Positions 27,101-36,600 of a stretch of DNA of 64,000 nucleotides are shown piece after piece. Where the stretch lies: contig NC_092676.1 of the NCBI RefSeq assembly GCF_964355755.1, forward strand, positions 18,458,288 through 18,522,287. Direction: 5' to 3'. A program made the position numbers and the translations under genes. The notes beneath the pieces were generated by a model. That model did no database searches. It had not been told where the DNA came from and saw nothing but the letters and a program-made list of their open reading frames with translations. Numbering within the stretch: the first letter of the stretch is position 1; each line of letters starts with the position of its first letter. This DNA is from Antedon mediterranea. Its lineage: Eukaryota > Echinodermata > Crinoidea > Comatulida > Antedonidae.

Positions 27101-27537
27101 AATACTATTATGTATAATTTTGTTAATGAGATGAGTGGTATATCAAAAAACAACATAAAATAAAACAATTAATTAAAGATTAAGAAACATTTTCAAGAAA
27201 ATATATTGAAATGTCACATTATGATTATCTAAGTCTAATTTAATTATCTATCAATTATTAGGATTATTATTTACAAATATTATTGAACAGTACACATTTA
27301 GGAACGCCTAAATTAATAATCAGTTGATCAGTTACATTAGGCCCTAGACTAGAGAGCAAACATAAGAAACCCGCCAGGTTCAGCAGGATATCCTCACTTG
27401 TCTTTGGCGCACTTCACCACTCGCACACTGAACATACACATCATACACACTTTTTTGCTCGAGTTGAGGCCTAAACTCTATTGATAAAATGTAAGTCATA
27501 AACAAGGTAGTTCTCACCTAAATCGTGACTGCGACAT
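12107..27537 (-). CDS. MYB: Myb transcription factor (A/B/c-Myb family, B-Myb-like), complete, 19 coding exons
   Basis: Nuclear DNA-binding transcription factor of the animal Myb family, which drives proliferation genes. Coding exons in transcription order: 27518-27537, 26603-26726, 25767-25916, 23066-23169, 22284-22412, 21905-22019, 21546-21630, 20836-20968, 20255-20403, 19743-19876, 19095-19220, 18520-18674, 17435-17552, 17038-17133, 16205-16315, 15088-15177, 13460-13615, 12704-12901, 12107-12223. All junctions are GT..AG and all phases close, giving 769 residues. ATG 27537 begins MSQSRF, and exon 1 phase fits exon 2. An acidic Ser/Asp stretch precedes R1 (about 43-92), R2 (93-145) and R3 (146-197), whose regularly spaced Trp residues and the segment [20 protein letters not shown] are hallmarks. 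Residues [16 protein letters not shown] end R3. The C-terminus carries [23 protein letters not shown] and [14 protein letters not shown], which match vertebrate B-Myb (MYBL2). Invertebrates usually have one gene for MYB, MYBL1 and MYBL2, so this is probably their joint orthologue. Confidence 0.95.
12535..12678. mobile_element. MITE with CCAAT-bearing arms (third copy), in the last Myb intron
   Basis: Inverted ends resemble AAGCTTGGTTCCCA and its complement (AAGCTTCGTTCCGAC at the left, GGAACCAAAGCTTTA at the right). The arms carry GACCAATCACAA and TGTGATTGGTCAA, as in the copies at 1290 and 3317. It lies between the last two Myb coding exons. Confidence 0.7.
13716..13990 (+). mobile_element. 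tRNA-derived SINE (Myb intron)
   Basis: Head GTGTGGCACAGTGTGTTGGA then GGGTTCGAATC, a strong B box. The tail contains AGGCAAGACACTTTAC and CACCCAGGTGTACAAATGGG, a central domain I recognise from SINEs of several invertebrates. Short open frames through it are not genes. Confidence 0.75.
15429..15680. repeat. 132-bp tandem duplication (Myb intron)
   Basis: The segment beginning GATATATAACTAAGTCTGAA at 15429 recurs at 15561 with only a few changes (AGCGTATT versus ATTGTATT, and a shorter TTA run). Confidence 0.85.
16369..16446. repeat. 26-bp tandem repeat, three copies (Myb intron)
   Basis: Unit ACAAAAGAATGCTATTATAC plus TGTAAA is repeated three times with one substitution. Lies about 50 bp from a Myb exon on its upstream (transcript) side. 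Confidence 0.85.
16793..16956. mobile_element. MITE family A, copy 3 (Myb intron)
   Basis: Terminal repeats are present (left AGTTCTGTCTATACTATCAA). The internal block GTGCCCAAATATGGTAGTGA is partially duplicated, giving a longer copy. Lies between two Myb exons. Confidence 0.85.
17600..17766. repeat. Tandem duplication of about 80 bp (Myb intron)
   Basis: CATCAGTTAAGATTTATAGGC, CACTGG and GTAAGTTTAAATTACATTTA recur two to three times with small indels, directly next to MITE A copy 4. Confidence 0.6.
17770..18055. mobile_element. MITE family A, copy 4 with internal insertion (Myb intron)
   Basis: Both ends match the family, but the left half is interrupted by about 130 bp of unrelated AT-rich sequence, so the element is about 286 bp instead of about 145 bp. 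The core is in the opposite orientation to copy 1. Confidence 0.8.
18299..18462. mobile_element. Dispersed repeat shared with 34676-34800
   Basis: CACATTGTAATGTTTTTT, CCACCATCCACATTCATAAA, TATTTAATGATTTAT and a final AATAAACAACAACA match the segment at 34676-34800. The polar A-rich end suggests a retroposon tail. No head recognised. Confidence 0.55.
18706..19002. mobile_element. MITE family C copy (Myb intron)
   Basis: Right end CAGGGGGACAATATATCTTT matches the other copies, as do internal GATCTAATTTTTGGTCAAAG and ATTTTCAACAACAAAA. The left end is eroded. Confidence 0.6.
20135..20244. mobile_element. pogo/Tigger-like MITE (Myb intron)
   Basis: Ends TACAGTAGAACTTCTCATTT and AGGGGTTATTTACTGTA with internal TCCTATTAAAGAGACACTTT. 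The CAGT... ends flanked by TA are typical of pogo/Tigger non-autonomous elements. Related pieces are at 33317, 33482, 35753, 44205 and 61615. Confidence 0.65.
21181..21430 (+). mobile_element. tRNA-derived SINE (Myb intron)
   Basis: Plus-strand member of the 34203-34497 family: TAGTCTAGTGGATGAGGCG (A-box-like), AGGTTCAAGGCT (B-box-like), then CTCGGATAAGG and TTTTAAAGAACCCAGTTCA. Confidence 0.6.
22108..22232. mobile_element. Decayed MITE family A copy 5 (Myb intron)
   Basis: Core fragments ATATGGTAGTGATTTGACAT and TCCATATATGGGCAC are recognisable, while both ends are eroded. Confidence 0.55.
24050..25245. repeat. Tandem repeat array with 136- and 177-bp units (Myb intron between R1 and R2 exons)
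   Basis: The landmark AAAGCCTAGGCTAGCTGACC recurs near 24225, 24361, 24497, 24674, 24852, 25029 (shortened) and 25129. Units carry TTATACACAAGACATACCAT, CAGCTATGAATGACCAT and GCCAACTGCCTGCTCATCAC. Spacing changes from about 136 to about 177 bp along the array because one sub-segment (CTACACTGTTTCCCTATTCT) is present only in the longer units. Confidence 0.85.
25338..25484. mobile_element. MITE family A, copy 6, left end truncated (Myb intron)
   Basis: The right end GATAGTGTAGACAGAGC and core (GGTAGTGATGACATCATCG) are present. The left end starts at ACTAGTTTGAC, lacking the outer 20 bases. The CAAATATGGTAGT block is duplicated. Confidence 0.8.
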
Positions 27538-27678
27538 TCTGAACGATCCACTTCCGTATATAAATTATGTTATTTCTATTTACATTTGTATTTAACTAAC
27601 ACAAAATGCTAAAATACAGACTGTATGATAGAGTAAACACCGACGAAAATATACAATGGTGACATCAACATTAGCGAA

Positions 27679-27707
27679 TTCGGCGCGCAGTTTTGTGATT
27701 GGTCAAT
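27679..27707 (-). promoter_or_regulatory. Myb upstream CCAAT box and E2F-like element
   Basis: About 140-170 bp upstream of the Myb ATG the plus strand reads TTCGGCGCGC (27679-27688), one base from the E2F consensus TTTGGCGC, followed by ATTGG (27698-27702), an inverted CCAAT box. Vertebrate B-Myb promoters use E2F/DREAM sites, and NF-Y binds CCAAT. The motifs are seen; their use here is inference. Confidence 0.45.
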
Positions 27708-28911
27708 AATCAACTTTGACCTAATTACGCCTAGCTGATTAATTCGTTGCCAGGTTATTTCATCAGATTTACCCAATTTTAAAAGAGACTTTTTTGTATA
27801 AATTAATTTTAGTGGATATACTGTTCCAATTCATTGACAAAATTCCTTTTTTAACTTTGATAAAAAATATCTGAGCCTGTTAGAATTAAATTTCTTCAAA
27901 TTATAGTCAAGCTTAATTTCAATAATTAAATAAATGTCATTTTTGTTACAGTACGCATACTTTGTTTCTTCTTTAAGATTGTCTCATACAGAAAATTCAA
28001 TATATAATTTGGATATCAAATTTTTAAATTTAAAAAAATTATTCATATTCAAATTTTTCTATTTTGCAACTCTCATCAAAAACAAGCAAAAACATTTTGT
28101 AAAATACAAATGCTTTTATTTCACATCTTAAGTTAAAATAGGCTACAAATGTGACACAAATATACAAGCAACAATATAGATTGTTACACAACTTTACTTC
28201 ACTTAAAAACTGCCTTTATTAAAATAGCAATAGTTTAACCAAAACGGAAAAACAAATGTAGAGCTAGCTGTTGTCTGTAGTAGATTGATTGGGCTACGAA
28301 AACACATCTTAACAAAGAATTACTATAATTTATATTCGAAATCTAAATAAATTTTAATTTTCACTAGCCCAAACATTGAACCAATTTTAAACATTTTTCC
28401 ATTAAATGTTTATTCTTATTTTTATTGATAAATACATATGATAAAATTATTCGAAATGTATGCATTTTTATCATCAAGACAACTCGTCTCATCTGTACAT
28501 ATAATATGTAATATATCATTCCGTAAATCCAATTTCAACCCAGCAATCAAATACCCACTTCATTACTTCTCAGGCACTGTCATCTACCCATAAAATTGTC
28601 TAAACACCTATCTTTTACTAGAGGAAGTAACAGTAAAACCAGAACCAGAAAAAAATTCTTTAGTAGGTGCAACAGTGATACATGCAGTACATATTTATAT
28701 ATCATTCTGTGCTATTTACAACACATTCCCACAATCACATATTTAATGAAACTAATTACAAATGAAATTACTCTAACAATTAAATATGCAATTAATTAAT
28801 ATTTTTATAGTTCATTTTGAATATTTTGTTAATTTATTTAGTAAGTTAATTTATCCAAAAAAATAATTTTATATTACAGTTCATTCAATGCAAAAAAATT
28901 GATTAAATTAT

Positions 28912-29035
28912 TAAGCTCTGTTTACACTATCAAAAAAATGTGATGTGCCCATATATGGACATGATGATGTCATATCACTACCATATTTGGGCACATCACA
29001 CTTTTTTTTTGTCAAACTGATTTGATAGAGCTTTA
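28912..29035. mobile_element. MITE family A, copy 7 (intergenic)
   Basis: Left end AGCTCTGTTTACACTATCAA is nearly intact; the right end is truncated to TTTGATAGAGCTTT. Lies between Myb and BAZ1B. Confidence 0.8.
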
Positions 29036-29152
29036 GCAATTATTTCTGAACTCCAAATCAGATATTTGTTTGTACTAAATACAGTGAGAAATCCTTCTAG
29101 GTTGAAAATAAAATAACCATACCTACTTTAGTTAACTTTAATTTTTCTGATT

Positions 29153-29438
29153 AAGCCTGGTTTCCTTAAAATTGCTACACCGTCGCTACAGCGTTTCCAT
29201 TAAAATCGCTACACGCGCAGATGTCGCCGACGCAATCGGGATTCATCGCAGTCAAATCGGCGAAGTTCAACCATGTTCAACTTTGCCGATTTTGACGGCG
29301 ATGAATCGTATACGCGTACCAAAGAATATTTAGCGCTCGCGTAATAGATCCCCGATAAATTCTAGCGTTTCTATAGAATCGCTACGCATAGAATCGCTAC
29401 GCTCTGTCGTGTAGCGATTTTATGGAAACCAGGCTTTA
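29153..29438. mobile_element. Foldback MITE with CGCTAC-rich arms
   Basis: Ends TAAGCCTGGTTTCCTTAAAA and TATGGAAACCAGGCTTTA form an inverted repeat. Subterminal GTCGCTACAGCG and GTGTAGCGATTTTA motifs and TTTGCCGATTTTGACGGCG add nested symmetry. GC content is higher than in the surroundings. No coding capacity. Confidence 0.75.
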
Positions 29439-30603
29439 ACCAAGAATATATTTCTGCAACATCGCAATGTTAAAATGAAAATGCTGTTCACTGTCTTTTA
29501 TTTGCGCGAATAATTCTTGCCAACGAGATGACACACTTAAAGAGTTCAACAACCATGCTAAACTCCACAGCATTTGTCATTTCTCAAATATAATTCAAAT
29601 ATTGAAAATTATACCACACCCCTATTAGTAATATAACAAAAACTAGGGGCCCCGAAAAATTGATAAGGCCCCGGTTATCTCCATTATCATTTGTACAGAT
29701 GAAAACAGTAAACATTTTAAATAAGCAGTCAACCGAGAGGTCAAAGAATATTTCAGTGCCTCAGTCACCACCATCATTATAATTTGTGTGGAAACAGGCA
29801 ACTATGTCAGTGAAAAATTTTTCACACACATGTTGGAGATTCTCTATCTTGGAAACTCTCTATCTTGGAGATACTCTTATATTTACAGCTTAGATCTCCA
29901 TACCAAAATGATGATTATAGTCATTATGTGTCCATGGTGTACAATTTGATGACATGGACACAAAGCTATAGCCATACCATTTTCATATATACACCAATGA
30001 CTATCAAACAGATATATGAATTAACCAAAGAATCAATCAGTGACTAACTTCAAGAAAATGACTTGACAATTTGTATAAAATATTACTTTGCTCCAAATGG
30101 TAAAATGATCTACTGACCAATCACAATTGGAATAATTATTCTCATAGAAAAGGTAAAACATATGATCACAATCTCTTTATTATCTTCGGTGACTTATGTT
30201 TAACCAGACTATCCAGTCTGCACTGAACTTTTCAGTTTGGTTAAGCTATCTTCGTTAATTTTCCAGAGCAGGTGTTTCCAGACGAACCGATTTCCAATTT
30301 CAGTATTTTTTTATATATATTTTTATAATTTAAAGAGAAAAAACTATCAAAAAACTTTGGGCTATAATTTTTTTTACTCTATTTTATACATTAATATTGT
30401 AAAAGTGATGGTCATTATTCAATAGTTTCAATAGAGAAATGTAAAAAAAAACCAAGGCAGCGAAAAACAAAAATAATTACTGTCAGACAAGCTATGTGTG
30501 CAATCAAATATTTTCTTTACAATTAGGAGGAAACTTACGTTTATACGATAAAAATATTGTACCAATGTTTACCTAAATATTTAAATGACACTGCTAGAAC
30601 GCA

Positions 30604-30609
30604 TTTATT
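30604..30609 (-). terminator. Possible poly(A) signal of BAZ1B
   Basis: AATAAA on the minus strand, about 26 bp after the stop codon at 30635-30637. A good hexamer, but the 3' UTR would be short. Confidence 0.4.
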
Positions 30610-30634
30610 TACTAATCCCTAACGTGACTCCTTA

Positions 30635-33600
30635 TCATAAACAGACTTTACGTCTCTTTCTTGTGTTGCGACTCTTCTCGCTAGAATTGTCTGAATCTAC
30701 ACTGGAATCTTGATCCTTGGTTGTCCTACTGTACGTCATGTTCGGTAAAAGTCGTTCTAAGATTTCAATAAACTGTTCCTCCAACTTTTCTGCATGTATG
30801 ACTTCTTCCGAGCCCTTCTGAAACACAAATAAACAAAACACTTTCTAAACTATTTGTTATTGTCATTGTTGCATAGTAGAGTCTCCTAAGGCAAGTATAT
30901 TATATACAGTCAACTCCGCCTAAGTCGAATTTGTGTAAGTCGAAAAATCGCGAAAGTCGAATTTTTATGAAAGTCCTAATTCTTTCCTATACATTACTGT
31001 GCAATTTTTATTTGTAAGTCGACGTCTTTTTGCGGTCCGAATACACACATTCTTTAGTGATTTATATCGTATAAGTCGAAGTCATAAATCACGCGGCAAC
31101 AACGAGCTAAAAAAGCCAATGAAAAGTAAATAATTCGATAAAAAAACGACAGAGGTGATAATGTGGGACCATATTGGTTCTCTCGAGCACGTTGTATAGT
31201 ATAGGCGGCATCCTACAACTCGCGCTAGTATATACTGTACGAGTTGTTTTAGAGTTGAGAACTTGAGCGGCGTTTTGTGGGTACCCATTTTGTGTTAGAC
31301 AGATGGCAATATAAACAATGGATACCGATTTCGAATAAGAACCGAAATGTATTTATTATACGTTTTCGTATTGTTATGACTTAAACCATAAAGAAAATAC
31401 AGTTGCTGATAAAAGAGGCTTAGCGTTTATTAGGCCTAGATAGCTAAGAAAACTCAATTCAAGAAGACTACAGGGCAGGGTCTACAAGGCTTAGCCATAG
31501 CGCGGCTAGTGAGTGAACCTATGCCTAGCATTTTTTTCACAAATCTGTTCAAGTCGAAGTTCACATAACTCAAATTTTTATACCGGTCTGATTAGATTCG
31601 ACTTAGGCGGAGTCGACTGTACAAATATTAAGAAATCATAGGACTAAAGATGAAATAATCAGCTATATCAAAGAACTGATTGGTAGAAATATGTTGGTAG
31701 GCTGACAAGTTTCATGCATAGATATACTATAAGAACAAGATCAACTCCAAAATGGCGGCTACGACCAACCATTCGATACATTAGTTATAAACCCTATGCC
31801 TAAAATATTATTTGTGCATTTTGGATACAAAAATTTAAGTACAAACCTTATAGTAAAGCTCAGCATTGGTAAATATGAGTTTTATATCCAATATAAAGCT
31901 ATCATAATTATTGTATTCTAAGCATAGCGTCCTAGTTTTAATCGTCTGTAGATCCACTGGGTTCTTCACTACTTTGTAGTATTTCTTAGCCTGTAAAATA
32001 AAAATTAATTAATTAATTAGGAATAATAGGAAATAGATTCTTGGTAATTTTCACTGTATCAAGGGAAAATTCAGATACAGTGTGTCCTGTGTCACATGTG
32101 AACCCTTATCATAGGCTATAAAGTTAACCTTAAAATAATATACCAATCAATCAATGCCGCCAAGTGGGTATTCGTGTAGAAAGTTGAACATTTTAAAAAA
32201 CAATTTAAAGTTTGAGAAAAATATGTATAAAATAGCCAAATATAAGAAAATAATGCTACAGTTAGTTAAGTGATGTACAAAAATAACCATAATTTGTTTG
32301 AAGTAATATTGGTATGCATTACCTCTTTCTTGTCAATAGGCTTTCTAAACAAAGCACTGTCCTTTGATTTGTTTAATCTGTACAGTATATCTTCAAGAAT
32401 CTAAAAAGAAAAATACAAGTCATATAAACAGTCAGTGCACCAGGAGACACATCTACAGCTCTACTTGCGCAAAGAGAAACAATTACAACGTACAGTTTAA
32501 CTAATTGCATTTGAACACACATACGCAATACTTACTCTAGTTTCAAAGGCTTGCTTGGCCTTCTTCGTTGTAGTAACTTGATCATCCGAATCATCGTCGT
32601 CATATCTTATTCGTTTTCGTGAAGATTTATTAGCGGATTTCTTAGTATTCTTTAATCTCCTTGACTTCGTAGTTCTCTTTTTACCATGTGTACATTCGTT
32701 ACACGACCACTTTCCTCTACAAAATAAATAAGAACATTTTTGATTTATCAGACTGGAAAGTTATTTGGTGGAATTAATTTAAGCTAGTTGAGCCAGTTGT
32801 GAAACTGCTATGAGCACTCACGGACTACATTCAGGGTCCTAGAGCAGTGCAAAAAAAAAAACCCATTCTCAATAACAGTAAAAAAAGTATTTAGAAAACG
32901 GACCTAAAAAATAAATAACTTCCGTCATTAACAGGTCCTAGGCTCTCAGCATTAGAGAGCCCTTAGGGGCCTTAAACTAGGCGGTTAATTGACCTTGCGT
33001 TTCTCCACTACAATTAGCCAGCCTAGGATAATCACTTACCTAGGAAAGTTCCTTAGTGGAGGCTCATGGCAGTCTCTATGATAGAAGCTTTCGCATTCGT
33101 AACAGTTCAATAATTCTCCCTGTTCATCACAAACACAACAGTACTGCTCTTCTTCCTCTTCATATTCACTCTCGTTGTCGTAATCTTCAATAACCACGCG
33201 GTTTCTGGCGGTACGACGAGGAGTTTGAGGCTGGGAAAAGATAACATTTTATTTAAATGGAAATACTCAATTCATGAGCACTCACAAAAGTACAGACATC
33301 AACCAATGTGAACAAATACAATGGAACCTCTTCTTTGGATACGCCTATTAAGGGGACACTTTCCCATGAAATGAACGAGGGGAAATATGTTTCAACACTA
33401 CAGTCACCCCCTATTAAGGGGACACTCCTAATAAGGGCTCTATTAGTACACAGTGAAGGATGGTAACCATCAACGCCAAAATACAGTGGAGCCCCTGCTA
33501 TTAAGGGGACACTTTTCACCTTGAAAAGGTTCTATTAAGCTCTGTCTACACTATCAAACTAGTTTGACCAAAAAAGTGTGATGTGGCAAAAAATGGTAGT

Positions 33601-36600
33601 GACATGTCCAAATATGGTAGTGACATCATTTCCATATATGGGCACATCATATTTTTTTGTCATAAAGTTTGATAGTGTAGACAGAGATTTACGTAATAAA
33701 GGACGTGGCAACCATACCTTGCAAGATGGGCATTTCCATTCTCCTTTTGGAAAAGACTTTAATACAGGGCGTAAGCATGATAGATGGAATGGTTGATTGC
33801 AATCATCGCAAAGTATAAGCCTATTTTCACTGCTCTTCTTCCTGCAAATTTTACATTTTGCGTTCTCCGCAGACTTCTCCCATTTGACGCTAGATTCAAA
33901 GATACCCAATAGTACATGAAGTCGTGAAAGGGTGGTGGCGCTTTCAACTGCATCGCGCCACTTCAGTATTTTTTCTGGAACTTTAGGTTCATCAGATTCT
34001 AACAAAAAAATTTAAAATACAAGTGTACCTTCTTAAACATGGGAAACACTAGAACATAATGCCTAAACATTGGGTTATAATAATTATAGTTTCATATGTA
34101 GAGTACAACATCATTCAGCAATAGGTATTACGAATGAATGTTATTAAACATTGAACAAGAATAATGTGAATTCGTTTTGTGAATTGAATTGAAATATTTT
34201 ATTTATACTTGGCGACCTCTTCAGTCAAAGACTGGTCTCCCAGAGGGCCCAGTTATGATCAGTGGCTGTGATGTACCAATACACCGGGGTAACCCCTACT
34301 CGTCTCGAAAGATGTACTAGGTTCTTTAAAGTGCACATGAGCTAGATGTGTACACTGGACCTACGGTTTATAGTCCTTATCCGAGAAGACTCGTTCTACC
34401 ACCAGAACCATGAAGTGAGTGAGCCTCAAACCCCTGCCGATGTTATGGCTACGTAATTACGGTTCCACTGTCTTAACCGCTCGGCCACTCACTTTGTACT
34501 TTGTTTGTTTGTTGTATTTGTGTCTTACATGAATACGATAATTCTAAGTATATTGTATAGTACCATACAAATAACGTTAATAAATGGAAATGATATCCCA
34601 CTGATGAAATGAACTACAGTGTACTCAGTAAAAGCTAGTTAACACTTACACAGTTAAAATGTCAACAATAATCTCATTGTAATGTTTTTTGTTAAAGTCT
34701 AGATTTATTGTAACTACCATCCACATTTATAAATATTTAATCATTTATTAAGAAAAATATTAGTATCATTTGTAGAAACTTATAAACAACAACAAAGTGA
34801 CCATGTAAATCTAAAACTCCCTAAACATACCTGGATCATCAGAATCGTTTTCCTCCAATCTTACTTTTGGTTTCTTCATTGCCATAATGCCCTGCAGAAA
34901 CCGTGGATTTGTAGAGTTCTGAGTCTCAATAAGCAACGCACCCTGTTAAAAACATTCAAATACAATAAAATTGTATGTAACTTCAAGAATTGAAATTAAA
35001 GATATATTCTCCCCAAAAAGATGAAAAATGAAGATTAATTAAATCATACTTTGAATATGTTATTTTGTAGTTTTAATTCTACTTCCCTAGAAAAAAAAAC
35101 CCGATTGTGTTTTCACTTATAAAATGACAAAATAAATTGTTAAATTTAACCAAAAACTCATTGGCTGGAAGTCAATTTGACCAAGCTTTAAATTACAGGT
35201 AAATAAGTTTTGATCTAATTTTTGGTCAAAGTGGATAACTATTATGTTACAGTAAAATTGCATATTCAACAACAATTTTGTTAAAAATTTTTTTTTTTCA
35301 GGGGGACAATACATCTTTAAATTTAGGCAGGTTTTTATTTAGCATTGGCATAAATTTCCTCTTGGCTACCCAACTACTTATTGCTTTGTATCTGATGGCT
35401 AACATTGAGACTAGTACTAGCTTTACATAATTAGTGCCAGATCAAAAGCTCCCTTACTGAAATATACCCAATCATGATAATAATTTATATTTTGACATAT
35501 ATTATGTCATTATTATTATTAATGACTTAATTACTAACCAGTGTTTCTAGATCCTCTGCTGTATTCAAACTCTTCTCCCAAACTTGGAATGAGTCCACCC
35601 CTCCCAGGTTTCCTTGTCGTATATGCTGCTCTTCATCTAATAGGTCTTCTTTGAAAGCAGTCAGCAGGTCCTCTGGCCCATTGCATGCTCTTAGTCCAGG
35701 ACTAGACCTGATTTTGAAAACAAACATTATGTTACACAAGAACAGGAGCACAAACTTTAATAGGGGCACTTTCCTGTGAAACCACTAACAAGATAGATTA
35801 TACAGGAGACACTACAGGTCCTGGAGGTGTCCCTTTAACAGGTGTTCTACTTTATTTTAAGTACTGGTTGTTTGCGTATAAGTATACTTTCACAAGATTA
35901 AGTGCACGTCAGTGTACTGGAAAGTGCAATACAGACAGAAATGCCATTGAAATTGGTAAGTGGTCATAAACTGAAGAAAAACCTACATCTCAACGTAGTA
36001 TGTAATATCTGAAATTCAATTCGCAGCGGTAACCATTAATATTAATGTGTAATGAAAATTAAATATGCAGTGTAGTATAGTGGCAATGTTTCTTATGTCT
36101 GTAGGCTCTTATATACAAGATGTATAATAGATGGAGAAGTCTTTTGTAAGTACAAGATCTGAGCTAGAAGCTCATTTTTATTGAGATAGAAATATACAAT
36201 AAAGTTCTTGGGGCTTTTTCTAATTTGTTTGGAAATTGATTGAAAAATCTTTGCTATTAAAATGAATGTATTAACGTATGTATGTACCTCCTTGCCAGAT
36301 TGAGTGACTTGACAATGTCTTGGTAACTTTTCTTGAGCTCTACATAGAGGGTGCTTTCACGTATGCCTTGGTTGTTTATAATCTCCATCAATGTATCTAG
36401 GTCCTTTTGACTGTCATACTGAAACCACATATTTTGACCAACCTTTGGAATTCTATAAAAACAATATTGATAGATTTATTGAATGAGTTATTGTATTGGA
36501 ATTACGACTCTGTCTACACTATCAAACTTTATAACAAAAAAAATGTGATGTGCCAATATATGGACACGATATCATATCACTACCATATTTGGGCCAATCA

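Larger units (their letters stand above)
27538..30634. other. Intergenic region between Myb 5' end and BAZ1B 3' end
   Basis: Contains the Myb promoter elements (27679-27707), MITE A copy 7 (28912-29035) and a foldback element (29153-29438). The remainder, about 27710-28910 and 29440-30600, is very AT-rich and I see no exon with usable splice phase or family similarity. Confidence 0.6.
33040..33998 (-). other. Tandem PHD fingers of BAZ1B-like protein
   Basis: Exon 33718-33998 encodes a full C4HC3 finger: CKIC, LCDDC, HLSC, then CPSC. The next exon (33040-33230) opens with an acidic linker and starts a second finger: CCVC, NCYEC, HRDC, completed by CNEC in exon 32536-32716. Human BAZ1B has one PHD finger as I know it, while Drosophila ACF1 has two. 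Confidence 0.85.

Noticed and set aside
31082..31288. 68-codon minus-strand frame
   Set aside because: Internal to the pogo-like non-autonomous element and without transposase motifs.
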